The notes under the pieces are model-generated. The model ran no database searches. It saw only the letters and a program-made list of their open reading frames with translations, and was not told where the DNA came from. From positions 8,804,001-8,868,000 of the forward strand of contig NZ_JAUSZM010000003.1 of NCBI RefSeq assembly GCF_030817655.1: a stretch of DNA of 64,000 nt, written 5' to 3'. The position numbers and the translations under genes were made by a program. Below, piece by piece: positions 40,947-48,960 of the stretch; within the stretch, counting starts at the first letter, position 1, and each line of letters starts with the position of its first letter. The DNA is from Streptomyces sp. V4I2. Its GTDB lineage: Bacteria; Actinomycetota; Actinomycetes; Streptomycetales; Streptomycetaceae.

Positions 40947-42085
40947 TGTCAGGGATGAACCAGAGCGCCGTCCGACGCGTCAACACCTCGGTCATCCTGC
41001 GTGCCCTGGCGGTGTCCGCCGGACCGACGACGCTGACCGCGCTCGCCGAGCAGGCCGGTCTGTCCCGCCGCACCATCGAGCTCATCCTGGACTCGCTCGT
41101 CGAGGCCGGCTGGGTGGCGGAACTGGACCGGGTGCCGGTCAGCGGTTCCGCCGGGCGCCCCGCCCGACGCTACGAACTGCGCGCCGAACACGCCCTGTTG
41201 GCGGCCGTGTGCATCACCACCTCCGATGCGACCGCGGTCGTCGCCGACGTACGCGGCCGCATCCTCGGCCGGGCGCACGGGCCGCTGCGCGCCTACCAGG
41301 ACCCGCAGGTCACCCTCGACGACGCGGCGGCACTGGTCCTCAAGGCGCTCGACGACGCGGGTGGATCGGCGGACCGGCTGCGCGCCGGGGCGGTCGCGAG
41401 CGGCGGCGCGATCGACGACGAGGGAGTGGTACGGCGCCTGGTGCACACGACCCGCTGGGAAGGCGTGCACCTGCCCGAGGAACTCGGCCGGCGCATCCCG
41501 ATGCCCTGGTTCGCGGACAACGACACCAACCTCGGTGCGCTCGCGGAGCGTTGGCGGGGCGTGGCCGACGACCACGACAACGTCGTCTGGGCGATCCTCG
41601 GCAACCGCACCGGTCTCGGCATCCTCATCCGGGGCGCCGTGCACCGCGGCCTCGACGGCGCGGCGGGCGAGATCGTCGAGGCGCGGTCGATACCGACGGC
41701 CTCGGTCGAGAACCACCCGGTGGCCTGGCTGAGCTCACCGGAACCCGCCCAACGGGCCGTCGCCCTCGCCCGCTGCGAGGCCGCCCGGGCGGGCGAGCCG
41801 GCCGCGCTCGCGGAGGTCGACGAGTTCGTGGAGAACATCGCGTCGATCCTCACCATCCTGTCCTGGACGGTCGCGCCCTCGCTCATCGTGCTCGGCGGCG
41901 GTCTGGAGGACGCGGCCGACGTGCTGCTGCCCCGGGTGCGGGAGGCGATGCTCGACGCCCGCGCCCCCGAGACAGAGCTGCGGGCCACTCGCCTGGGCCG
42001 CGACGCGGCCCTCGTCGGCGCCGTCAAGCTGGCCCTCGACCGCATGGACACCCAGCTGTTCGGCCCGCTCGTCCCGCGCGCGTGA
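40946..42085 (+). CDS. ROK-family transcriptional regulator
   Basis: The 379-residue protein has an N-terminal winged helix (TALAEQAGLSRRTIELILDS) followed by an ASKHA-fold ROK domain (VCITTSDATAVVADVRGRIL; GLGILIRGAVHRGLDGAAGE). The usual zinc-site CxCGxxGCxE motif is absent. The protein therefore probably binds its ligand without the ROK zinc finger and is not a sugar kinase. The ATG shares one base with the esterase stop (TGATG). It is the likely local repressor, responding to the imported sugar or its derivative. Confidence 0.85.
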   Translation: MSGMNQSAVRRVNTSVILRALAVSAGPTTLTALAEQAGLSRRTIELILDSLVEAGWVAELDRVPVSGSAGRPARRYELRAEHALLAAVCITTSDATAVVADVRGRILGRAHGPLRAYQDPQVTLDDAAALVLKALDDAGGSADRLRAGAVASGGAIDDEGVVRRLVHTTRWEGVHLPEELGRRIPMPWFADNDTNLGALAERWRGVADDHDNVVWAILGNRTGLGILIRGAVHRGLDGAAGEIVEARSIPTASVENHPVAWLSSPEPAQRAVALARCEAARAGEPAALAEVDEFVENIASILTILSWTVAPSLIVLGGGLEDAADVLLPRVREAMLDARAPETELRATRLGRDAALVGAVKLALDRMDTQLFGPLVPRA

Positions 42086-42137
42086 CCCCAACCCCCCACG
42101 CATCCCGCACCCGTGGCACAACACATGGAGTCTCAAC

Positions 42138-43664
42138 TTGACCGACACCCCCCGCACCGACGTCCTCATCGTGGGCAGCGGCATCATGGGATCCGTCGTG
42201 GCCCGGCAGCTGCGCGAGGGCGACCCGGCGCTGCACATCACGATGGTGGACGGCGGCAGCGCGATCGGCGAGGCCCCCGGACTGCACCTGCACGACCTCG
42301 ACGACCCGGACCTGTGGGCGCGCTACAACGAACAGGTCGCCACCGGCATCCAGGGCATGTACACCGGCGCCGAGGTGGTGCGCGAGGTCGCGGGCGACCT
42401 CATCGACCTGACGCCCGGCATGTTCCACGCCCTGGCCTTCGGCGAGGACGCCGAGGCGATGCCCGCGACGGCGCTCGCGTGGAACGCGGGCGGCATGGGC
42501 GTCCACTGGACCGCCGCCACGCCCTGGCCCGCCGGTCACGAGGTGTTCGACTTCGGCGATCCGGCCCGCTGGGCGGCGGATCTCGACACCGCACACCGGA
42601 TCCTCGCCGTCACCCCCGCCGCGATCGGCCCGACCGAGGTCGGCCGCACGGTGCTCGACGTCCTGCGCCGACGCTTCCACGGCGTGGGGCCGCACGACCG
42701 GGGGCCGCAGCCGATGCCCATGGCCGTCACCCCGACGCCGTCGGGCCCCATGCCCCGCACGGCTCCGGGGACGATCTTCCCCGCGCTCGCGACCGGCGGC
42801 GACCCGGCCTTCACTCTGGTGACCGGCACGCTCGCGACCTCGCTCCTGGTCTCGGACCACCGTGTCACCGGCGCCCGGCTGCGCCGCGTCGCCGACGGCG
42901 CCGAGTCCGAACTCCTCGCCGACACCGTGGTGGTGTGCGCCGACGCGCTGCGCACCCCGCAACTGCTGTTTGCCTCGGGCATACGGCCCCACGCGCTGGG
43001 CCGTCACCTCAACGAGCACGCCTTCGTCACCGCCCGGGTCCTGCTCGACCTCGACCGCTTCGGCATCGACCGCGACGCCCTGCCCCTGCCACGCCCCGGC
43101 GAGTTCAGCACGGACTCGCTGTGGCTGCCGCAGAACGGGACGGCCCAGCCGTTCCACGGTCAGATCATGGACCGCACCTACGTGGACGAGACCGGCCGGC
43201 CCCTCGCCCACTCCGTGGGCCTCTCCCTGTACGTCCCCGTCGAGTCGCGCCCCGAGAACCGGCTCGTGTTCTCCGAGACCGGGACCGATCTCGCCGGGAT
43301 GCCCCGGATCACCGTCGACTTCGGCTACTCCGACGCGGACCGCGCCCTGATCGGCCGGGCACTGGACGACGTACGGTCGCTGGCCGAGGAGTTCGGCCCC
43401 TTCGACCCCGCGACCGAGAGCGCCCTGCTCCCGCCCGGCTCGTCGCTGCACCAGACCGGCACCGTCCGCTGCGGCACCGCCGACGACGGCACCAGCGTGT
43501 GCGACCCGGACGGCAGGGTGTGGGGCTACGACAACCTGTACCTCGCCGGCAACGGCGTGATCCCCACCGCGATGGCCGCCAACGTCACCCTGACCGGCAC
43601 GGTGACCGCCGTCCGGGCCGCCCGTGCCGTAGCCGTACGAAACACCGCGCTCGCCGCCCACTGA
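42138..43664 (+). CDS. GMC-type FAD oxidoreductase (pyranose oxidase / glycoside 3-oxidase-like)
   Basis: The 508-residue flavoprotein starts with the dinucleotide motif DVLIVGSGIMGSVVARQL. It ends with the GMC catalytic pair His438 (SLHQTGTV) and Asn482 (AANVTLTG) and the FAD segment NLYLAGNGVIPTA. Size and the C-terminal pattern resemble bacterial pyranose-2-oxidase homologues, several of which actually oxidise C3 of C- or O-glycosides. No signal peptide is present. Translation begins at TTG with GGAG seven bases upstream; the neighbouring ATG is out of frame. It would create a keto-sugar intermediate in this pathway. The substrate is unknown. Confidence 0.85.
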   Translation: MTDTPRTDVLIVGSGIMGSVVARQLREGDPALHITMVDGGSAIGEAPGLHLHDLDDPDLWARYNEQVATGIQGMYTGAEVVREVAGDLIDLTPGMFHALAFGEDAEAMPATALAWNAGGMGVHWTAATPWPAGHEVFDFGDPARWAADLDTAHRILAVTPAAIGPTEVGRTVLDVLRRRFHGVGPHDRGPQPMPMAVTPTPSGPMPRTAPGTIFPALATGGDPAFTLVTGTLATSLLVSDHRVTGARLRRVADGAESELLADTVVVCADALRTPQLLFASGIRPHALGRHLNEHAFVTARVLLDLDRFGIDRDALPLPRPGEFSTDSLWLPQNGTAQPFHGQIMDRTYVDETGRPLAHSVGLSLYVPVESRPENRLVFSETGTDLAGMPRITVDFGYSDADRALIGRALDDVRSLAEEFGPFDPATESALLPPGSSLHQTGTVRCGTADDGTSVCDPDGRVWGYDNLYLAGNGVIPTAMAANVTLTGTVTAVRAARAVAVRNTALAAH

Positions 43665-43678
43665 CAGGAACCCTGATC

Positions 43679-44290
43679 ATGATCGACATCGCCAAGCGGT
43701 ACCAGGTGGCCCTGCCGGCCTGGATCGACGACGAACTGGCCGACGTGCCCGCCGCCGTCCCCGACCGCGACGACCGCATGCGCCTCGTGCACCGCCTCGC
43801 CGACCGCAACTGGCGCGAGGGCAACGGCGGCCCGTTCGCGGCCCTCGTCGCCGAGCGGACCACCGGCCGGATCGTCTCGGTCGGCGTGAACGTCGTCCTA
43901 GCCTCCGGCATCTCCAGCGCCCACGCCGAGGTCGTCGCGCTCGGCCTCGCCCAGACGGCGACCGGCGGCTGGGACCTCGGCGGCGACGGACTGCCCGCGC
44001 ACGAACTGGTCGTCAACTGGCGTCCCTGCATCCAGTGTTACGGCGCCACCCTGTGGTCCGGCGTGCGCGGACTCGTGGTCGCCGGTGAGGGCCCGGAACT
44101 GGAGGAGATCACCACCTTCGACGAGGGCCCGCTCGGCGCCGACTGGGCCGGACAGTTCGAGGCACGCGGCATCGAGGTCGTGCAGGACGTGCTCCGGGAC
44201 GAGGCACTCACCGTGTTCCGCGACTACCGCAAGGCCGTCGACTCCGCCGACGGCATCGTCGTCTACAACGCCCGCGGAGGTGCCGAATGA
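43679..44290 (+). CDS. Zinc-dependent purine/nucleoside-type deaminase
   Basis: The 203-residue protein belongs to the cytidine-deaminase-like fold. Zinc ligands are His82 in AHAEVV, with Glu84 as proton shuttle, and Cys117/Cys120 in PCIQC. GGPFAALV upstream is characteristic of guanine/purine deaminases rather than cytidine deaminases. The family hydrolyses an exocyclic amine of a heterocyclic base. Finding it in a sugar-import operon beside a glycoside-type oxidase suggests a substrate carrying an aminated heterocycle, i.e. nucleoside-like. It overlaps the next gene by 4 nt. A tail of ~60 residues after the core is longer than in typical guanine deaminases. Confidence 0.85.
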   Translation: MIDIAKRYQVALPAWIDDELADVPAAVPDRDDRMRLVHRLADRNWREGNGGPFAALVAERTTGRIVSVGVNVVLASGISSAHAEVVALGLAQTATGGWDLGGDGLPAHELVVNWRPCIQCYGATLWSGVRGLVVAGEGPELEEITTFDEGPLGADWAGQFEARGIEVVQDVLRDEALTVFRDYRKAVDSADGIVVYNARGGAE

Positions 44291-45219
44291 CGCCCCGCTT
44301 CGCCACCGACATCATCACCTTCTACCACCCGGACTTCTGGGGGCTCGAGTCAGCTGACGCCGTGCGGGGCTGGGCCGCGGCGAACCCGGAGCGTTTCTGG
44401 GAGCGGGTCATGCACGCCCTGGTCGACGCCGGAGTCACCGGCATCGAGCTGACCTTCGCCCCCGGCGACATCGACTCCACCTTGCGGGCCTTCGGCAGCG
44501 CGACCGCGTTCCGCGACGAGCTCGCGAGCCGGGACCTGTCCGTCGTGAGCGCCTTCATCGCCGGCAGCGACGCCCCCGACTGGCGCCACGGCGAGAACCT
44601 GCCCGCGATCCTCGCCGACGCCGAACGCCGCGCGGCCTTCCTCGCCGACGTCGGGGCGGACCTCCTCGTCACCGGCCTGCCCATGCGGACGACGTACGGG
44701 ACCCGCCCGCCCTTCTTCGTCGACGCCGCCTACATGACCCGCATGGCCGACATCGCGCACGCGGTCGGCGAGGCGGTGGCCCGGCACGGTGTGCGGCTCG
44801 CCTTCCACACGGAGTCCAACAGCACCCTCTGGTACGAGCGCGACATCGACCTGTTCATGGCCCTCACCGACCCGCGCTACGTGTGGCTGTGCCCCGACTC
44901 CTGCCACATCGCCCTCGGCGGAGGAGACCCCGTCGCCGTCGCCCGCCGCCACACCCCGCGCATCGCGCTGGCGCACTGGAAGGACGCGGTCAGGCCGATC
45001 GACGTCGACCTCACCATCGACGACACGGTCTTCGCCCAGCAGCAGCCCTACATGACCGCACTGGGCACGGGCATCGTGGACTGGCAGGGCTGGGCCGACG
45101 CGATGTCCCGTACGCCCGGCGCCGGAACGGTACTCGTCGAACTGGACGAGGCGGCCGACCCCGTGGCCGCGCTGCGGGCGGGCAAGGCCGTGGCGCAGCG
45201 GTGGGCCTCAGCGCCGTAG
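44287..45219 (+). CDS. Sugar phosphate isomerase/epimerase-like TIM barrel (AP-endonuclease 2 family)
   Basis: The 310-residue TIM barrel is of the xylose-isomerase-like superfamily. Candidate metal ligands are Glu in GIELTF, His174/Glu176 in FHTESNS, Asp/His in CPDSCHIALGGGD, His in LAHWKD and Glu in LVELDEA. Members epimerise or isomerise keto-sugars. Some act as the metal-bearing catalytic subunit of enzymes that cleave 3-keto-C-glycosides. Following a putative glycoside oxidase, it would act on the keto-sugar. The small partner subunit of known C-deglycosidases is not encoded here. The last 12 bases overlap a dead MFS gene on the other strand. Confidence 0.85.
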   Translation: MTPRFATDIITFYHPDFWGLESADAVRGWAAANPERFWERVMHALVDAGVTGIELTFAPGDIDSTLRAFGSATAFRDELASRDLSVVSAFIAGSDAPDWRHGENLPAILADAERRAAFLADVGADLLVTGLPMRTTYGTRPPFFVDAAYMTRMADIAHAVGEAVARHGVRLAFHTESNSTLWYERDIDLFMALTDPRYVWLCPDSCHIALGGGDPVAVARRHTPRIALAHWKDAVRPIDVDLTIDDTVFAQQQPYMTALGTGIVDWQGWADAMSRTPGAGTVLVELDEAADPVAALRAGKAVAQRWASAP

Positions 45220-45375
45220 CTCCGTGTGGGCCGTCTCCGGCAGGCGCAGATACATGGGTGGCAGCAGCCTGCTCGTCGGACTGACACCCACGTACCAGTG
45301 ACCGTCAGCGCGGCGCGCCGCCCCTGCCGGTCCGCGATCGCTCCCATCAACAGCCCGCCGACCGGCCCCCCACGG
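45208..45375 (-). pseudogene. MFS transporter remnant
   Basis: One reverse frame has LLMGAIADRQGRRAALTVTG, the motif-A loop of major facilitators (GxLADRxGRR). A second frame then gives SPTSRLLPPMYLRLPETAHT and a stop, a typical MFS sugar/metabolite porter C-terminus (LPET). The middle of the protein is missing. It ends inside the last codons of the TIM-barrel gene, convergently. Confidence 0.6.
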
Positions 45376-45614
45376 AGGCGGCGAGGAGCTGGCGTACGGG
45401 CCGCTTCGGCGGGGTGGACAGTGAGGTGTGGGTGTCCGTCATGATCGCGGACCTGCCCTCACTCCGGCCCCGAGCACCCCACGTACCGACGACTTTCACA
45501 TGAGCGCCATCACACCCTTCCCTGACGTTCGGTGCTCCTGGAACACTCCTTTCGCGCGCATTCCGTCACCATCCGGCCGGTCGAACAACTTTCCAGGCGA
45601 GAGGTCCCTCAGCC
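45376..45614. other. Promoter region of the phospholipase gene
   Basis: No gene seen. I looked for PHO-box-like direct repeats of the Streptomyces PhoP type and found none convincing. An AGGCGAGAGG ribosome-binding region precedes the start. Confidence 0.35.
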
Positions 45615-47666
45615 ATGTCCGAAGTCAACCGGCGCAGATTCCTCCAACTCGCGGGTGCCACCACGGCCTTCTCCGCGCTCTCGGCCAGCATCGAGCGCGC
45701 CGCCGCCCTGCCCGCCAACCACCGAACGGGGTCGATCGAGGACGTCGAGCACATCGTCGTCCTGATGCAGGAGAACCGTTCCTTCGATCACTACTTCGGC
45801 AGGCTGAGGGGTGTCCGCGGCTTCGGCGACCCGCGTACGGTCGCGCTCGACAACGGCAGGTCGGTATGGCACCAGTCGGACGGCACCAAGGAGGTGCTGC
45901 CCTTCCACCCGGACGCCGACGACCTCGGCCTGCAGTTCCTGGAAGGCCTGCCGCACGGCTGGACCGACGGGCAGGCCGCCTACAACGGGGGCAAGTACGA
46001 CACGTGGGTGCCCGCCAAGGGCACCACGACCATGGCGTACCTGGACCGTGAGGACATCCCCTTCCACTACGCGCTCGCCGACACCTTCACCGTCTGCGAC
46101 GCCTACCACTGCTCGTTCATCGGCTCGACCGACCCGAACCGCTACTACATGTGGTCGGGCTACACGGGCAACGACGGTCAGGGCGGCGGCCCGGTCCTCG
46201 GCAACGACGAGCTGGGTTACGGCTGGACGACCTACCCGGAGCGGCTGGAGAAGGCCGGGATCTCCTGGAAGATCTACCAGGACACCGGCGACGGCCTCGA
46301 CGCGAAGGGCAGCTGGGGCTGGATCGAGGACGCCTACCGCGGCAACTACGGCGACAACTCGCTGCTCTACTTCAACACCTACCGGGGCGCCGAGCCCGGC
46401 GACCCGCTGTACGACAAGGCCCGCACCGGCACCGACGTCAAGAACGGCGACGGCTACTTCGACCGGCTGAAGGCGGACGTCAAGGCCGACCGGCTGCCGC
46501 AGATCTCCTGGATCGCCGCCCCCGAGGCCTTCTCCGAGCACTCCAACTGGCCCTCGAACTACGGCGCCTGGTACATCTCGCAGGTCCTGGACGCGCTCAC
46601 CTCCAACCCGGCGGTGTGGGCGAAGACGGCCCTGTTCATCACGTACGACGAGAACGACGGCTTCTTCGACCACGTGGTGCCGCCGCTGCCGCCGGCGTCC
46701 GCCGCGCAGGGCAAGTCCACGGTCGACGTCTCCCTCGACGTCTACCCCGGTGACAGCAAGCGCCCGGCCGGCCCCTACGGCCTCGGCCCGCGCGTGCCGA
46801 TGCTGGTCGTCTCGCCGTGGAGCAAGGGCGGTTACGTCTGCTCCGAGACCCTCGACCACACCTCGATCCTCCGGTTCATGGAGCGCCGCTTCGGCGTCCG
46901 CGAGCCGAACATCTCGCCCTGGCGGCGCGCGGTCTGCGGCGACCTGACGTCCGCGTTCGACTTCTCCCGCAAGGACACCAGGTCGGCCGCGCTGCCGGAC
47001 ACCGACGGCTACGAGCCGCCGGACCGCGAACGGCACCCCGACTACAGCCCGACGCCCCCCGCGGACCCGGACATGCCCGTTCAGGAGCGCGGCCTGCGCC
47101 CGGCCCGCCCGCTGAAGTACGCCCCGCTCGTGTCCGGTTCGGCGGACGTGAGGGCCGGCACGTACACGCTCACCTTCGCCTCGGGGGCGAAGGCGGGTGC
47201 CGCCTTCCACGTCACCTCCGGCAACCGCACCGACGGCCCGTGGACGTACACCACCGAAGCCGGCAAGAGCATCGCCGACACCTGGAACTCGGCGTACTCG
47301 AACGGCTCCTACGACCTTGCCGTGCACGGCCCGAACGGCTTCCTGCGCGTCTTCAAGGGCCCGGACAAGACCGCGGGACCCGAGGTCACCGCCCGCCACA
47401 CCGGCGACGACGTCGAGCTGACCTTCACCAACAAGGGTTCGGGCACGGCCCGGTTGAAGGTCACCAGCGGATACGGCGACCGGGCCAGGACCTTCACCGT
47501 GCGCGCCGGAGCCACCGTGAGGCACACCTTCGACCTGACGGCGAGCAGGCGCTGGTACGACCTGACCGTCACGTCCGAGGCGGATCCGGCGTTTCTGCGA
47601 AGGTGCGCGGGACATGTGGAGAACGGGCGTCCGGGGGTGAGCGACCCGGCCGTCATGACTGGGTAA
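45615..47666 (+). CDS. Phosphocholine-specific phospholipase C (non-haemolytic type), Tat-exported
   Basis: The 683-residue protein begins with a twin-arginine signal (NRRRFLQLAGATTAFSAL). The mature enzyme has the phosphoesterase-superfamily core: ENRSFDHYFG near residue 52, GSTDPNR, TYDENDGFFDHV and the His-containing DHTSILRFMERRFGV. Two C-terminal DUF756-type beta domains follow (repeats around 500-580 and 590-660). It hydrolyses phosphatidylcholine, sphingomyelin or related lipids outside the cell, probably for phosphate. It is monocistronic. The length is normal for the family (~680-720). Confidence 0.93.
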   Translation: MSEVNRRRFLQLAGATTAFSALSASIERAAALPANHRTGSIEDVEHIVVLMQENRSFDHYFGRLRGVRGFGDPRTVALDNGRSVWHQSDGTKEVLPFHPDADDLGLQFLEGLPHGWTDGQAAYNGGKYDTWVPAKGTTTMAYLDREDIPFHYALADTFTVCDAYHCSFIGSTDPNRYYMWSGYTGNDGQGGGPVLGNDELGYGWTTYPERLEKAGISWKIYQDTGDGLDAKGSWGWIEDAYRGNYGDNSLLYFNTYRGAEPGDPLYDKARTGTDVKNGDGYFDRLKADVKADRLPQISWIAAPEAFSEHSNWPSNYGAWYISQVLDALTSNPAVWAKTALFITYDENDGFFDHVVPPLPPASAAQGKSTVDVSLDVYPGDSKRPAGPYGLGPRVPMLVVSPWSKGGYVCSETLDHTSILRFMERRFGVREPNISPWRRAVCGDLTSAFDFSRKDTRSAALPDTDGYEPPDRERHPDYSPTPPADPDMPVQERGLRPARPLKYAPLVSGSADVRAGTYTLTFASGAKAGAAFHVTSGNRTDGPWTYTTEAGKSIADTWNSAYSNGSYDLAVHGPNGFLRVFKGPDKTAGPEVTARHTGDDVELTFTNKGSGTARLKVTSGYGDRARTFTVRAGATVRHTFDLTASRRWYDLTVTSEADPAFLRRCAGHVENGRPGVSDPAVMTG

Positions 47667-47730
47667 AGCCTTCCCGAGGGTAAAGATCCGGTCTGGTCAG
47701 GGACCGGGATGCTCGGGATAGTGTGCCTCG

Positions 47731-48552
47731 GTGACCACGCAATCGAACACACCTGCAGGCTGGTACCCGGATCCGCACGGAGCGGCCCAGACGCTCCGTT
47801 ACTGGGACGGCGCGCAGTGGACCGAGCACACGAACCCGAACCAGCAGGCCCAGGCGGCGCCGCAGATGCCGCAGCAGCCGGCCGGCCCGGACCAGCGCGT
47901 CCAGCATCAGGTGCAGCAGCAGGCCGGGGTCGCGGCGGGCGGCCCCGGCGGCGGCAGCCTGTTCAGCGAGCCCGTCCTGGTGGTGAACCAGAAGGCCAAG
48001 CTGATCGAGCTGACCAACGAGTACACGGTCATGGACCAGAACGGCAACCAGCTTGGCTCGGTCGTCCAGGTCGGGCAGAGCGCGCTGAAGAAGATCCTTC
48101 GCTTCGTCGCCAGCATCGACCAGTTCATGACGCACAAGCTGGAGATCCGCGACGCCTACGGACAGCCCGTGCTGCTGCTGACGCGGCCGCGGAAGTTCAT
48201 GAAGTCGCGGGTGCTCGTGGCGCGGCCGGACGGTCAGCCGGTCGGCGAGATCGTCCAGCAGAACATGATCGGCAAGATCAACTTCGCGATGAATGTGAAC
48301 GGCCAACAGGTCGGCGCGATCAAGGCGGAGAACTGGCGGGCGTGGAACTTCGCGATCGTCGACCACACCGACAAGGAGGTCGCCCGGATCACCAAGACCT
48401 GGGAGGGCCTCGCCAAGACGATGTTCACCACCGCGGACAACTACGTCCTGCAGATCCACTACCAGCTGCCCGAGCCGCTGCTGAGCCTGGTCGTGGCAAC
48501 GGCGCTGACCGTCGACACGGCGCTCAAGCAGGACTCGCGGGGACTCGGCTGA
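47731..48552 (+). CDS. DUF2510 / LURP-one (scramblase-like) family protein
   Basis: The 273-residue protein starts with a DUF2510 motif (AGWYPDPHGAAQTLRYWDGA), continues with a Gln/Pro-rich linker, and ends in a LURP-one/phospholipid-scramblase-like beta-barrel (AKLIELTNEYTVMDQNGNQL; MTHKLEIRDAYGQPVLLLTR). The C-terminal ~25 residues are hydrophobic and may insert in or lie on the membrane. The biochemical role is unknown. The GTG start is only 8 bases after a TAGTGT -10-like box, with TGGTCA 17 bases before that, so the message may be leaderless. Confidence 0.85.
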   Translation: MTTQSNTPAGWYPDPHGAAQTLRYWDGAQWTEHTNPNQQAQAAPQMPQQPAGPDQRVQHQVQQQAGVAAGGPGGGSLFSEPVLVVNQKAKLIELTNEYTVMDQNGNQLGSVVQVGQSALKKILRFVASIDQFMTHKLEIRDAYGQPVLLLTRPRKFMKSRVLVARPDGQPVGEIVQQNMIGKINFAMNVNGQQVGAIKAENWRAWNFAIVDHTDKEVARITKTWEGLAKTMFTTADNYVLQIHYQLPEPLLSLVVATALTVDTALKQDSRGLG

Positions 48553-48567
48553 GCCCCGTGACGGAGA

Positions 48568-48597
48568 CCCCTGTCACAGCGGCCCCCGTCACAGGGG
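48568..48597 (+). terminator. Possible hairpin after the LURP-one gene
   Basis: CCCCTGT pairs with ACAGGGG over a 16-base loop within a cluster of similar GTCACAG units. It is weak for a terminator, but it is the only candidate in this gap. Confidence 0.35.
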
Positions 48598-48960
48598 CCC
48601 TCGTCATAGGGGTGGTAGCTGCTCGCCAAGGAGTGCGTACGAGGTCGAATTAGCTCGATCGTGTGATGGTCGACATCCGGGCTTGCGCTGCCCCGGGCCA
48701 TTCGGGTTAACGTGATCTTGCGATCTGGGACGCCGGGTACGGCGTCAGCGTGCGGGGCCCCTGCTCTACCGGAGTGATGGTTCAGGGCCTCCCCGTCGCC
48801 CTCTGGCCGTACCCACATGGCCAGGTCGCGAGGGAACCGACCTCCCGGGCACGGACCACGCACAGGATGCGTGTCGCCGCCCCGGGGCTGAGTACGCCGG
48901 GGACCAGCGCGCCCAAGACCGTTCGGGGCGCGCGGCTGAACGGGCTCACGCCCGCTCAGT
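48598..48960. other. Gene-free convergent gap
   Basis: No gene, RNA or strong structure recognised between the LURP-one gene and the convergent EamA gene. Confidence 0.4.

Noticed and set aside
42138..45219. A complete C-glycoside deglycosylation (CarABC/DgpABC) operon
   Set aside because: The oxidase and TIM barrel fit, but no small partner subunit is present and the deaminase is unexplained by that pathway, so I did not name the locus as such.
45376..45614. PHO box upstream of phospholipase C
   Set aside because: A GTTCGGTG-like heptamer occurs once, but the tandem 11-bp direct repeats required for a PhoP site are not present.
45609..47615. 668-codon reverse frame opposite the phospholipase gene
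   Set aside because: Typical GC-skewed antisense frame; the plus-strand phospholipase has a signal peptide and family motifs throughout.
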